64,000 nt of DNA. It comes from Pseudomonas putida. Its GTDB lineage: Bacteria; Pseudomonadota; Gammaproteobacteria; Pseudomonadales; Pseudomonadaceae. Shown here piece after piece: positions 36,508-45,361 of the stretch. Position 1 is the stretch's first letter, and every line of letters begins with the position of its first letter. The stretch lies in contig CP047152.1 of NCBI GenBank assembly GCA_041879295.1, forward strand, positions 2,051,501 through 2,115,500. The letters run 5' to 3'. The position numbers were made by a program, and so were the translations under genes. A model generated the notes under the pieces. It made no database searches. It saw only the letters and a list, made by a program, of their open reading frames with translations, and had not been told where the DNA came from.

Positions 36508-38531
36508 GCGGGGTGTCCAGAGGCCGGTCGGCTTCGCCAGTAGTGCCAACCCAGCACTGCCGCACCCAAAACAAAACCGACCTCATCGCTGATGGGCAGG
36601 GCAAGTATCAATGACACGCCAGCAGTGAACGCCAGCAGGCGCTCCCACCAGGGCATGGGGGCACGCAAATGCCCGATCGACGCACATCCCCAAAGGGCAA
36701 CCGCGAACGCCGCCTTGATCACCATGTACAGCGTGCTGCCCATGCCTTCACCTTGCATCATCAACGCCGGGTCATAGACCGCCATGAAGGGCACAACGAA
36801 ACCGGCCAAGGCAATGCGCACCGCCCAGAAACTGATCAACAGGCCTTTTTCCTTGGCAATCGGGGCAGCTGCAAAGCACGCCAATGCCACGGGCGGCGTC
36901 AGGTCGGCCAGGATGCCGAAATAGAACACGAACATGTGCGAGACGATCAGCGGAACCCCGAGCTCCAGCAGGGCCGGGGCGGCAATGGAGCTGGTGATGA
37001 TGTAGTTGGGTATGGTCGGGATGCCCATACCCAGTACCAGGCAGGTGAGCATGGTCAACACCAGCGAGAGGAACAGGTTGTCCCGTCCCAGGTCAAGAAT
37101 GTATCCGGCAAAGGTGGTGGCCAGGCCGGTCAGCGAGATGACGCCGATAATGACGCCGACCAGCGCGCAGGCAATACCCACCGGCACTGCATGACGGGCA
37201 CCCTCCGCGAGGGCCATGACGCATGCGTGCAGGGTGGCGCGACCGCCCTGGACGAAGCAGCACGCAATGGCCAGGCCGGCAATGACCATCAGGATCACCC
37301 CGATCCCCATGCGGAAAAAACCTGAACACAGTATCCCGAGTGCAACCCAGAAAGCCGCGCGTAGCCAGGTTTTTTGAGCGCGCAGGATGATGGCCGAGCC
37401 AAGGATGACGATGGCGGTCAGGGCCAGGCCGACCATTCCCGAGTACAAAGGCGTTCGCCCGGAAAACAACAGCGCGACCAAGACCATCAGGGGTACGAGC
37501 AGGAACCAACGTTGTCGCAACGCATCCCAGGCACTCGGGCACTGTTCGCGAGGCAAGCCATGCAGATGGCTGCGCCGAGCCTCCAGGTGGACCATCCAGT
37601 AGACCGAGCCGAAGTACAGCAACGCTGGGATGAGCGCGGCTTTCGCCACCTCGGCGTAGGGCACGTTGATCGTCTCGGCCATGATGAACGCCACGGCGCC
37701 CATCACTGGCGGCATCAACTGGCTGCCCATGCTGGAGGTCGCCTCTACGCCACCGGCAAATGCAGGTTTGTAGCCGAAGCGCTTCATCAGCGGAATGGTG
37801 AACTGTCCGGTGGTGACGACGTTGGCCACCCCCGAGCCGGTAATGGTACCCATCAGTGCCGAGGAGAACACTGACACTTTGGCCGGCCCCCCGCTGCGAT
37901 GGCCGAACAGCCCCATGGCGAAATCGGTGAACAGACGAATCATGCCCGCCTGCTCAAGAAATGCGCCGAACAGGATGAACAGGTAGATGTAGGTGGCTGA
38001 GACATAGGTCGGTGTGCCATACAGCCCTTCGGTGCCGAATGCCAACTGATTGACGATCTGATCGAGGCCGTAGCCTCGATGCGCGAGTTCGCCTGGCAAG
38101 TATTGGCCAAGCAATCCATAGACCAGAAACAGCGCGCATATGATGGGCAACGCTATGCCCATCACGCGCCGTGCGGCTTCAAAGACCAAACCAATAAGCA
38201 ACAGCCCCACGATCAGGTCGCTGGTGGTCAGCTCGCCGGAGCGTTGAATCAGGTCCCCTTCGAAGTACCACTGGTATGCAGCCGTCGCCATTCCCGCAAG
38301 GCCCAGCAGCCAGGCAAGGGGTTGCCACGGTCGACGGTGGCCAACGAATGAATAGCTCAGGTACACCACCAGCAACAGGAACCCCACGTGTACTGCACGC
38401 AGTACTTGGGTGGAAATCAGGGGAAATGCCGCTGTGGCGATCTGGAAAACCGAAAAGACCAATGCCACGGCAAAAAGCGCCGCAGGCCAGCGATCGGTGC
38501 TGGCGTGAAGACCTTGCGCGGTATCACTCAT
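36504..38531 (-). CDS. TRAP transporter, fused 4TM-12TM permease
   Basis: A 675-aa fused small and large TRAP membrane component. The N-terminal part has about four to six helices; the DctM-like region has VGVIIGVISLTGLATTFAGY and LGMGIPTIPNYIITSSIAAP (in part). Driven by an ion gradient, using the TAXI binding protein encoded just upstream. ATG 38531 follows GGAG at optimal spacing; an ATG at 38543 is less likely. Confidence 0.92.
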   Translation of the reverse strand: MSDTAQGLHASTDRWPAALFAVALVFSVFQIATAAFPLISTQVLRAVHVGFLLLVVYLSYSFVGHRRPWQPLAWLLGLAGMATAAYQWYFEGDLIQRSGELTTSDLIVGLLLIGLVFEAARRVMGIALPIICALFLVYGLLGQYLPGELAHRGYGLDQIVNQLAFGTEGLYGTPTYVSATYIYLFILFGAFLEQAGMIRLFTDFAMGLFGHRSGGPAKVSVFSSALMGTITGSGVANVVTTGQFTIPLMKRFGYKPAFAGGVEATSSMGSQLMPPVMGAVAFIMAETINVPYAEVAKAALIPALLYFGSVYWMVHLEARRSHLHGLPREQCPSAWDALRQRWFLLVPLMVLVALLFSGRTPLYSGMVGLALTAIVILGSAIILRAQKTWLRAAFWVALGILCSGFFRMGIGVILMVIAGLAIACCFVQGGRATLHACVMALAEGARHAVPVGIACALVGVIIGVISLTGLATTFAGYILDLGRDNLFLSLVLTMLTCLVLGMGIPTIPNYIITSSIAAPALLELGVPLIVSHMFVFYFGILADLTPPVALACFAAAPIAKEKGLLISFWAVRIALAGFVVPFMAVYDPALMMQGEGMGSTLYMVIKAAFAVALWGCASIGHLRAPMPWWERLLAFTAGVSLILALPISDEVGFVLGAAVLGWHYWRSRPASGHPA

Positions 38532-38558
38532 ACGCTGCTCCATTACTTGGGGATATCA

Positions 38559-39509
38559 TCAGGGGAGCAGGTTTTTCTCCTTGAAATACCTCTCTGCTCC
38601 TGGATGCAGCGGAATGGGCAGGTTCTTGGCGGCATTTTCCGGCTGGATATCCTTCGCTGCAGCGTGGGCCGTGACCAGGCGTGGAAGGTTCTCGAATATC
38701 AGCTTGGTCATCTGATAGGCCAGGTCATCGCCGATGTCGGCGCGGGTGACGAGGATGTTGTTGATGGCCGCCGTTGATACGTCCGCATTCTGACCATCAT
38801 AGGTGTTGGCAGGAATGGTGGCGGGTTGGTAGGCGTTGTTGCCAATGCGGGTCACCACGTCGGCAGGGATAGGCACGAACACCACCGGCAAGGTCGCGGC
38901 CAGGTCTCGGATAGCCGCTTGACCGAGCCCTGAGGATTGCAGCGTGGCGTCAAGCTGACGGTTCTTGATCAGTTCGACGGACTCCGCATAGGGCAGGTAT
39001 TCAACTTTTCCCATGTCCTGGTAGGTAAGCCCTGCGGCCTTGAAGATGGCGCGGGCATTCAGTTCGGTGCCGGACTTGGGTGCCCCAACCGAGATACGCT
39101 TGCCTTTGAGGTCTGACAGGGAGGTGATCCCTGACTCCTTGCTGGCGACGATCTGGATGTAGTTCGGGTAGGTGCCGGCGATGGCGCGGAGTTTCTTCAA
39201 GGGCGTTTTGAATCCAGCCTCTGCATCGCCCTTCCAGGCATCTGCCACCGAATCCCCCAACGCGAATGCCAACTCCCCTCGACCGGCTTGCAACAGGTTG
39301 AGGTTCTCTACCGAGGCCTTGGTGGCTTGCACCGTGGTCTTGCTGCCCTCGATGCCGTGGCTGTAGATCTGTGAAATGCCTACGCCTACCGGGTAATAGA
39401 CACCACTGGTACCGCCTGTGAGGATGTTGATGAAGGTCGGTGCAGCCTGGGCAGCCGCACAGACAGTAAACAAGGTGCTGGCCAATGCCAGGCGAAGGGC
39501 TCGGTTCAT
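38559..39509 (-). CDS. TAXI-family TRAP transporter solute receptor
   Basis: A 316-aa periplasmic binding protein. Signal peptide MNRALRLALASTLFTVCAAAQA, then the TAXI hallmark ILTGGTSGVYYPVGVGISQIY. It would bind a small acid such as glutamate or 2-oxoglutarate and pass it to the fused permease. First gene of the three-gene TRAP operon. Confidence 0.94.
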   Translation of the reverse strand: MNRALRLALASTLFTVCAAAQAAPTFINILTGGTSGVYYPVGVGISQIYSHGIEGSKTTVQATKASVENLNLLQAGRGELAFALGDSVADAWKGDAEAGFKTPLKKLRAIAGTYPNYIQIVASKESGITSLSDLKGKRISVGAPKSGTELNARAIFKAAGLTYQDMGKVEYLPYAESVELIKNRQLDATLQSSGLGQAAIRDLAATLPVVFVPIPADVVTRIGNNAYQPATIPANTYDGQNADVSTAAINNILVTRADIGDDLAYQMTKLIFENLPRLVTAHAAAKDIQPENAAKNLPIPLHPGAERYFKEKNLLP

Positions 39510-39613
39510 GGCGTCGTTCTCCGCTTGTTGTTGTTATTCCTGCGCCAGTAAACCTAGAACGAATATGCCGTCCCTGCCCAATTTTATGGCTGATTGGCTG
39601 GATGACCTCCGCC

Positions 39614-41068
39614 TTAGAATCGCCAGAAGGCTGGCGAGACCAGTACCAGAACGGTGAGGATTTCGAGCCGTCCCAGCAGCATGCCGATCGTCAATAACCA
39701 TTTCGCTGCGTCCGGCAAGGAGGCGAAATTCCCTGCAGGGCCGATAAGCGTGCCCAGGCCTGGACCGACGTTGCACACGGCAGTGGCAGCCCCACTCAGT
39801 GCCGTCATCCAGTCGAGCCCTATCAGGGAGAGGCCAAGGGCGATGATTGCGATGGTGACGGAGAAGAAGAACGAGAACGTCAGCAGTGAGCGAACGATCT
39901 CTTCATCGATGGGGTGCCCATTGTATTTCTTCGAGATCGTTGCCCGTGGATGGATCAACTGTTTCAGGCTGCTGACAAGCAAGGCAGCGGCCACCTGGAA
40001 ACGGAATATTTTCAAACCGCCAGCGGTAGAGCCCGAGCACCCGCCGACAAACGTCAGGTAAAAGAACAGCATGATGGCGAAGCTGCCCCAGAGCGTGTAA
40101 TCACCCACGGCAACGCCTGTTGTGGTTACTACCGAGGTCACATTCACCGCAACGATACGAAACGCATCCCACCAGGCCAGATCGCTGTGCAGGCAGAGCC
40201 AGGTTCCGACGGTGAGCCAGACGAAGACGAGAAAACCAATGAAACCGCGAACTTGATGGTCCTTGAGCAGGATGCCTCGATGGCCACGCAGCGTGGCGAC
40301 ATACAGCGTGAAGGGCAGGCTGCCGAGTATCATGATGACCACCGCTACCCAATGCACCGCTGGCTGCTCCCAATGGCCCAGCGAGGCATCCGAGGTAGAG
40401 AAACCACCGGTTGAAACCAGCGACATCGAATGATTGATGGCTTCGAACGGGGTCATGCCGGCAGCCCACAATGCCCCTGTCCCCAATGCAGTCAGGCCCA
40501 GGTAGACCAGCAGGATCATCTTGGCTGCCACATGCGAGCGCGGCGTCACTTTGTCAGACCAATCCGAAGACTCGGTCTGGAACAGTCGCATGCCACCCAC
40601 GCGCAGCAGTGGCAGGATCCCCACGGCCATGCCGATAAATCCAATGCCTCCCAGCCAGTGCAGCAGGGAACGCCATATCAGCAGCCCCGGTGATGCACTG
40701 TCCAGGCCAGTCAGCACGGTCGAGCCGGTGGTGGTGATTCCCGACATGGTCTCGAAGAACGCGTCCGTGTAACTGATGTGTCGAATGAACACCATCGGCA
40801 GCGCCGCAAACGCGCACACGATGACCCAGCTTGCCGTCGTGAGCAGATACATATCCCTGGTCCGCAGTTGCGGTGTGTCGGGGACGCCGCGGGCTACCAT
40901 GAGCAGGCCGGCGCATAGAACGATCAGGCTCGACCAGACGAATGCACCGAGGTCGTCGCTGCGGTCGTACACCAGCAGCGTCAGCATCGGAATCACCATG
41001 CTGACGGCCAACGTGATCAGGAATACACCAATAATGAAGGCGATGAAACGCAATGCAGGAAGCGGCAT
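39614..41068 (-). CDS. trkH: Trk-type potassium uptake protein TrkH
   Basis: A 484-aa inner-membrane K+ channel subunit. Four selectivity-filter repeats are visible: SGITTTGSTVLTGLD, SLVSTGGFSTSD, TSVVTTTGVAVGD and VGGCSGSTAGGLKIFR. It works with the cytosolic gating ring TrkA, not encoded here. It lies upstream of the TRAP operon, with its own likely promoter region at 41069-41280. Confidence 0.93.
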   Translation of the reverse strand: MPLPALRFIAFIIGVFLITLAVSMVIPMLTLLVYDRSDDLGAFVWSSLIVLCAGLLMVARGVPDTPQLRTRDMYLLTTASWVIVCAFAALPMVFIRHISYTDAFFETMSGITTTGSTVLTGLDSASPGLLIWRSLLHWLGGIGFIGMAVGILPLLRVGGMRLFQTESSDWSDKVTPRSHVAAKMILLVYLGLTALGTGALWAAGMTPFEAINHSMSLVSTGGFSTSDASLGHWEQPAVHWVAVVIMILGSLPFTLYVATLRGHRGILLKDHQVRGFIGFLVFVWLTVGTWLCLHSDLAWWDAFRIVAVNVTSVVTTTGVAVGDYTLWGSFAIMLFFYLTFVGGCSGSTAGGLKIFRFQVAAALLVSSLKQLIHPRATISKKYNGHPIDEEIVRSLLTFSFFFSVTIAIIALGLSLIGLDWMTALSGAATAVCNVGPGLGTLIGPAGNFASLPDAAKWLLTIGMLLGRLEILTVLVLVSPAFWRF

Positions 41069-41286
41069 TGAGGGAGCTCGTTGGGACAGTGCCGGCAGTA
41101 TTGCCTGCTTTACGGTAATGTCGAGTAAAAAAGGCGTAAAGTCGTGGGAGGGATTTTTTACGCCGCTATCTGGCCCCTGCTCGATAGCTCATTGGGTTGA
41201 CCTCTCCGAGCGTTCTCGTCTATCGGCTCCGAAGCGGCTGGAAGGGCGGCCTCAAGCACCGCTTGCTCTCTGCTCGCGGCGCTTGT

Positions 41287-41308
41287 GCGGCACTATCGAT
41301 AGTGCCGC
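41287..41308. repeat. Perfect 22-bp palindrome
   Basis: Half-site GCGGCACTATC followed by its exact reverse complement, centred on ATCGAT. It is too symmetrical and lacks a T-run for a simple terminator. It lies 20 bp outside the MITE-like element and 218 bp upstream of trkH. Confidence 0.75.
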
Positions 41309-41328
41309 AGAGGGCATGGAAAGCCCTA

Positions 41329-41482
41329 GGCTCTGTACGAAATGCCTTGATACTGGTTCATGCTGCGTTGAAAACAGCCTCGGAATGCTCATGTACTCCA
41401 GTACAGTCGGGCGCGACCCCGGCCGTTCCTCGGCTGTTTTCGCCTTGCCTGACCTGCGTCTCAAGACTTTTCGTAAAGAGCC
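41329..41482. mobile_element. MITE-like or IS-remnant insertion downstream of pcaJ
   Basis: A 154-bp segment starting GGCTCTGTACGAAATG and ending in the inverted CTTTTCGTAAAGAGCC, giving imperfect terminal inverted repeats of about 20 bp (GGCTCTnTACGAAA core). TA dinucleotides flank both ends. A minus-strand frame (41252-41500, 82 codons from GTG) reads through it but has no recognised domain, and probably only reflects the element. No transposase gene is present, so movement would need one in trans. Confidence 0.6.
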
Positions 41483-41496
41483 TAAGGCTGCCCGGA

Positions 41497-42138
41497 TCAC
41501 ATGATCAGAGGCACGCCACTGAGTTTCTGCAGCTCGTCAAAATCGATGTCCGCGCAGATCTCGATCACTTTCAGCCCTTCAGGTGTCACTTCCAGCACCG
41601 CCAGGTCGGTGTAGATGCGGCTGACGCAAGCAATGCCGGTCAGCGGGTAGGTGCACTCGGGCACCAGCTTGCTTTCGCCGGTCTTGGTCAGGTGGTCCAT
41701 CATCACGAACACCTGGCGGGCGCCGGTGGCCAGGTCCATTGCGCCGCCTACGGCCGGGATCGAACCTTCGGCGCCGGTGTGCCAGTTGGCCAGGTCGCCC
41801 TTGACCGACACCTGGAAGGCGCCCAGTACAGCGATGTCCAGGTGGCCGCCACGCATCATCGAGAACGAGTCGGCATGGTGGAAGAAGGCCCCACCGGTCA
41901 GCAGGGTGACGTGCTGCTTGCCGGCGTTGATCAGGTCATCGTCTTCCTCGCCCGGCGCAGGGCTTGGGCCCATGCCCAGCAGGCCGTTCTCGCTGTGCAG
42001 GAACACTTCCTTGTCGCCCAGATAGTTGGCCACCAGGGTCGGTGCGCCAATGCCCAGGTTTACATACGCGCCTTCCTGGATGTCTGCGGCCACGCGTTGG
42101 GCCATCTCGGTGCGGGAGAGCTTTTTGGTGATGGTCAT
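41497..42138 (-). CDS. pcaJ: 3-oxoadipate CoA-transferase subunit B
   Basis: A 213-aa CoA-transferase beta subunit, MTITKKLSRTEMAQRVAADI, with the active-site SENGLLG glutamate. With PcaI it converts beta-ketoadipate and succinyl-CoA to beta-ketoadipyl-CoA in protocatechuate/4-hydroxybenzoate degradation. I recall this sequence as the P. putida PcaJ. Only 14 bp separate its stop from the MITE-like insertion. Confidence 0.93.
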   Translation of the reverse strand: MTITKKLSRTEMAQRVAADIQEGAYVNLGIGAPTLVANYLGDKEVFLHSENGLLGMGPSPAPGEEDDDLINAGKQHVTLLTGGAFFHHADSFSMMRGGHLDIAVLGAFQVSVKGDLANWHTGAEGSIPAVGGAMDLATGARQVFVMMDHLTKTGESKLVPECTYPLTGIACVSRIYTDLAVLEVTPEGLKVIEICADIDFDELQKLSGVPLIM

Positions 42139-42146
42139 GGCAGGCC

Positions 42147-42842
42147 TCAGACAGCTTTGGCAATCGAAGAAGCGGCAGCACCGGTGACGGCGACCACACG
42201 CTGGACGAAGATACCCGGGGTGATGATGTGTTCCGGGTCCAGTTCACCAAGTTCGACGACTTGGTCGACCTGGGCAATGGCGGTCTTGGCAGCCATGGCC
42301 ATGATCGGGCCGAAGTTGCGGGCGGCCTTGCGGTAGGTCAGGTTGCCCCAACGGTCACCCTTGTGCGCCTTGATCAGTGCGAAGTCGGCGTGCAGCGGCA
42401 TTTCCAGCACGTACATGCGGCCGTCGATCTCACGGGTTTCCTTGCCCTCGGCCAGCAGGGTGCCGTAGCCGGTCGGTGAGAAGAACGCACCGATGCCGGA
42501 GCCTGCGGCGCGGATACGCTCGGCCAGGTTGCCCTGCGGGACCACTTCCAGCTCGATCTTGCCGGCGCGGTACAGCTCGTCGAACACGTAGGAGTCGGAC
42601 TGGCGCGGGAACGAGCAGACCACCTTGCGCACGCTGCCTGCCATGAGCAGGGCGGCCAGGCCGATCTCGCCGTTGCCGGCGTTGTTGCTGATGATGGTCA
42701 GGTCGCGGGCACCGGTGGCAATGAGGCCATCGATCAGCTCGGACGGCATGCCAGCCGTGCCGAAGCCACCGACCATGATGGTCGAACCGTCGGTGATCCC
42801 TTCCACCGCGCTGGCGATGGACTCGTACGTTTTATTGATCAA
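42147..42842 (-). CDS. pcaI: 3-oxoadipate CoA-transferase subunit A
   Basis: A 231-aa CoA-transferase alpha subunit. The start is TTG 42842 (LINKTYESIASAVEGITDGS), preceded by CAGGAG; this gives the known length of P. putida PcaI, whereas the longer frame to 43127 crosses the promoter. Motif GGFGTAGMPSELIDGL is the CoA-binding loop. It lies 8 bp before pcaJ, so the two are one transcript, controlled by PcaR. Confidence 0.93.
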   Translation of the reverse strand: MINKTYESIASAVEGITDGSTIMVGGFGTAGMPSELIDGLIATGARDLTIISNNAGNGEIGLAALLMAGSVRKVVCSFPRQSDSYVFDELYRAGKIELEVVPQGNLAERIRAAGSGIGAFFSPTGYGTLLAEGKETREIDGRMYVLEMPLHADFALIKAHKGDRWGNLTYRKAARNFGPIMAMAAKTAIAQVDQVVELGELDPEHIITPGIFVQRVVAVTGAAASSIAKAV

Positions 42843-42993
42843 GGCGAGCTCCTGGTTGTTCCTGGAGTTGTGGTTGTCGGGCTGGCCGGAGCGCGTGAAG
42901 CGATGGGGCCTGTCAGCACGTGATATGGCTTGCTGACTTTCGCTATAGCGTGCCGCAAGATAGGGCAACAGTAGAGAGGGTTTGGCTGAATTT

Positions 42994-43008
42994 GTGCGAT
43001 TATCGAAC
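42994..43008 (-). promoter_or_regulatory. Probable PcaR operator in the pcaIJ promoter
   Basis: The minus strand reads GTTCGATAATCGCAC, which I recall as the PcaR recognition sequence of the P. putida pca promoters. A partial repeat ATCGCAC lies just upstream on the same strand (near 43014). It is about 150 bp before the pcaI start. PcaR activates with beta-ketoadipate. Confidence 0.75.
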
Positions 43009-43323
43009 TGTTGTGCGATCTGCGAGCAGTTCTGGAGGCTATGTGCACCCGAGTGGTGGGAGCATCTGGCCGAGCAGATGGCGCGTTCCAACTGCCGGGC
43101 AGATATAGATGAGGACCGCTTGATCATGGGTTACACGATCAAGTTGTTCTGGCGGGGGTAGATGACCCGGCGCCAGCCCGGTTCAAGAAGCTATCTTGCG
43201 CTGCGAAGAAGCGATAACTGCCTAATACAGTCGATTGCCTTACTGGCCTCTTCGCTGCGCAAGACTGCTCCTGCGAGGTGATGGGCAAGCCAGCCCGTGG
43301 AGCAGGACAGTTGCGTGCTCAGG
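43009..43323. other. Intergenic region upstream of pcaIJ
   Basis: A 315-bp stretch. A plus-strand frame near 43020-43161 (ending DRLIMGYTIKLFWRG) looks protein-like but has no clear start, and may be a gene remnant. Degenerate REP-like sequence lies at 43250-43315. Nothing else is supported. Confidence 0.35.
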
Positions 43324-43509
43324 TCACTGCAAGGTGTCGGGCTTCAGGCTATCCGGCAATTGCCGAATAGCCGCCTCAAGCCGCGCGATCGGCCCAGCGA
43401 GTTGATCCGCTTCCTTGTCCTTGCCTTCACCTCTTAAGCGCTCACGCTCAACGCGCAGGTTAAGCAGATTTTTCTGCAACTTCAGTGCAGAGGTTTTGAA
43501 CGAGTCCAT
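43324..43509 (-). CDS. Small coiled-coil protein of unknown function
   Basis: A 61-aa protein, MDSFKTSALKLQKNLLNLRV, predicted almost wholly helical with heptad-like leucines and many charged residues. No family recognised. ATG 43509 is preceded only by GAGAAAAG. The frame extends to 43788, but the N-terminal extension looks non-coding. Likely real, because codon use is typical, but not certain. Confidence 0.55.
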   Translation of the reverse strand: MDSFKTSALKLQKNLLNLRVERERLRGEGKDKEADQLAGPIARLEAAIRQLPDSLKPDTLQ

Positions 43510-43959
43510 GCTTTTCTCACGCTGTAGGCTTCCGTGCCGTTGTAGGAAAAATGGACCGTAGCAGCTCGAATTTGCCTGAGAAACTGATGTTTCATACAGG
43601 CAAGACTCATTGCCACGCCATTTCCTACAGATTGCGGTAAACAATCCTACAAACCGTGTTTCAGATCGTGTCCTCCCAGGCAAGTTCAGCCTACCGTATT
43701 GGCTGGGTTCAAGAGCTTTCGAGGGGCAGCGTACCCGGCGCAGGTACTGCGCAAGCCTGGAGGCGTGTTTAGACACTTCGTGTATCAATTGCCGGCCCGC
43801 GGCGAGACGTGCTCAGTGTCAACCACTGCGGCTGAATCAGCCCGGCGGCATCCGCGCATCGCATCTGATCCGCTTTTTTTCCATAAACCTGAATCTGTAA
43901 CCGTATCAGCCCAAGCTCGACAATATGCCCATTCCCGCATCACAACTGTAGAGGTTCCA
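43510..43959. other. Gene-poor region with a dispersed inverted repeat
   Basis: 450 bp without a convincing gene. TGTAGGAAAAATGG near 43541 and the inverted CCATTTCCTACAG near 43617 form imperfect arms about 70 bp apart, possibly a MITE trace. The promoter of the small membrane-protein gene at 43960 must lie in its right half. Confidence 0.4.
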
Positions 43960-44043
43960 ATGGGCAAGCTGGCGCTGTTCCTGGGTGGTTTTCTGCTGCT
44001 GACCATTCTGATTGGTATTCTTGGCACCATTCCGCCAAGCTGA
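43960..44043 (+). CDS. 27-residue single-span membrane peptide
   Basis: MGKLALFLGGFLLLTILIGI and seven more residues (LGTIPPS): one transmembrane helix with a glycine-rich face. GAGG stands 6 bases before ATG 43960, a good ribosome-binding site. No family recognised. It stands alone; a hairpin (GCCCGTC/GACGGGC near 44070) downstream may terminate it. Confidence 0.55.
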   Translation: MGKLALFLGGFLLLTILIGILGTIPPS

Positions 44044-44357
44044 GTTCAACTGCGTTTTCCCCTGCGCGGCCCGTCCACTTCAAGCGACGGGCCCAATCTA
44101 TTGGCAAATGGCCGGTAATCCATTGTCATTGCACTGCTGAATCAGCGGTAGGTGCACGTCATTCTCAAGGCAGGAGCGGATCGAGCGGCTCAAGTTGGCC
44201 GATTCGGCATTTCTGCTTGTGCGATAAGTCGTTCTTTACGCTGGGAATTCTGTCCACAAAAAACGTGGGTAGGTCTGTGGATAAAGTGCTGCAAGCCAGA
44301 CCCGCGGCGGGCTCTGTTAAATTGAGCAGAAATTGAACAGTCGTTTCATGGCCTGTT
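44044..44357. other. Gene-free region with a DnaA-box sequence
   Basis: 314 bp. A hairpin GCCCGTC...GACGGGC near 44068-44092 may end the small peptide transcript. TGTGGATAA at 44276-44284 matches the reverse of the consensus DnaA box. No gene seen. Confidence 0.4.
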
Positions 44358-45263
44358 TCAGCTAGGCGAGCCAGCTCGTCGCAGGGCTGCCAGCAAGTCA
44401 CGTACCCGCGCCGGCAACTCGCCGGCAGGGTATACCGCGTGCATCTGTGGGTCCTGGCCGCTGCTGGATGTCAGGCGGTACTGTGGACACACCCGCACCA
44501 GGCGGCCGGCCTTGACCTGTGTTTCGCCGACCCAGGCTGCAAGGCGGGCGATGCCGGCGCCGGCCAGTGTGCTGTGGTATACCGCGCCTCCTGAGCCCAG
44601 GCGAAGCCTGGGCCTGGGGCGCAGGCTGGTGATCTGGCCATCGTGGCAGAAGTGCCAGGCCTTGAGGATGCGTGGCGCGGTATGCAGGATCAAGGTGTGT
44701 CCATCCAGGTCTTCCGGGTGTTGCGGTGTGCCAGCCAGGGCCAGATAGGCCGGGCTTGCATACAGGTGGCGCTGGTAGGGCCAAAGCGGGTAGCCAATCA
44801 GCTCGCTCGATTGCGGGAAGGCACCGCGCACCACGAAATCGAATTTACCTTGCAGCGGGTCGAGGGCTTCGTCGCTGTACTGGACGTCCAGGGTCACTTG
44901 GGGGTGGCAGCGGGAAAACTCGGCAAGCACCTGTGGTAGCACAAGCTCTCCCAGCAGTTGCGGCGCGGCAAAGCGAATCCAGCCTTGGGCGCTGCCACTG
45001 AGCGCGGCCAGTTCATCGGCAGCATCGCGTTGCACATCCAGCAAGCGTTCGGCATGCGGTAGCAAGCGCTCGCCGGCCTCGGTCAGGGTTACGGCGTTGG
45101 CGTTGCGGTTGAGCAATTTGCTTCCCGCATTGTCTTCCAGGGTTTGTACCGCGCGTGTAACTGCACTGGGTGAACGCCCCAGCGCGCGGGCGGCAGCAAC
45201 GAAGCTGCGCTTGTGTGCGACGCTGACGAACGCCTGGATTTCCCGCAGCATGTCCAATGCCAT
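44358..45263 (-). CDS. LysR-family transcriptional regulator
   Basis: A 301-aa regulator: N-terminal winged helix (LREIQAFVSVAHKRSFVAAA, SPSAVTRAVQTLE) and a periplasmic-binding-protein-like effector domain. ATG 45263 is the canonical start (MALDMLREIQAF). It is divergent from the TSUP transporter at 45362, the usual arrangement for a regulator and its target. Effector unknown. Confidence 0.9.
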   Translation of the reverse strand: MALDMLREIQAFVSVAHKRSFVAAARALGRSPSAVTRAVQTLEDNAGSKLLNRNANAVTLTEAGERLLPHAERLLDVQRDAADELAALSGSAQGWIRFAAPQLLGELVLPQVLAEFSRCHPQVTLDVQYSDEALDPLQGKFDFVVRGAFPQSSELIGYPLWPYQRHLYASPAYLALAGTPQHPEDLDGHTLILHTAPRILKAWHFCHDGQITSLRPRPRLRLGSGGAVYHSTLAGAGIARLAAWVGETQVKAGRLVRVCPQYRLTSSSGQDPQMHAVYPAGELPARVRDLLAALRRAGSPS

Positions 45264-45361
45264 TGCCTGCTCCTTGTTGCAGTTATCGCAATATGGCATT
45301 TCAACACAAGTGCGCCACTTTGATTAGCCTTGCAGGCGTCTTCACTGCCTGGAACCGCGTC

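Noticed and set aside
41252..41500. 82-codon minus-strand frame after pcaJ
   Set aside because: It reads through the MITE-like element and the 22-bp palindrome; no independent start site or domain, so kept only as part of the element description.
44276..44284. Single DnaA-box match (TGTGGATAA)
   Set aside because: One nine-base match without clustering or an AT-rich unwinding region does not indicate an origin.
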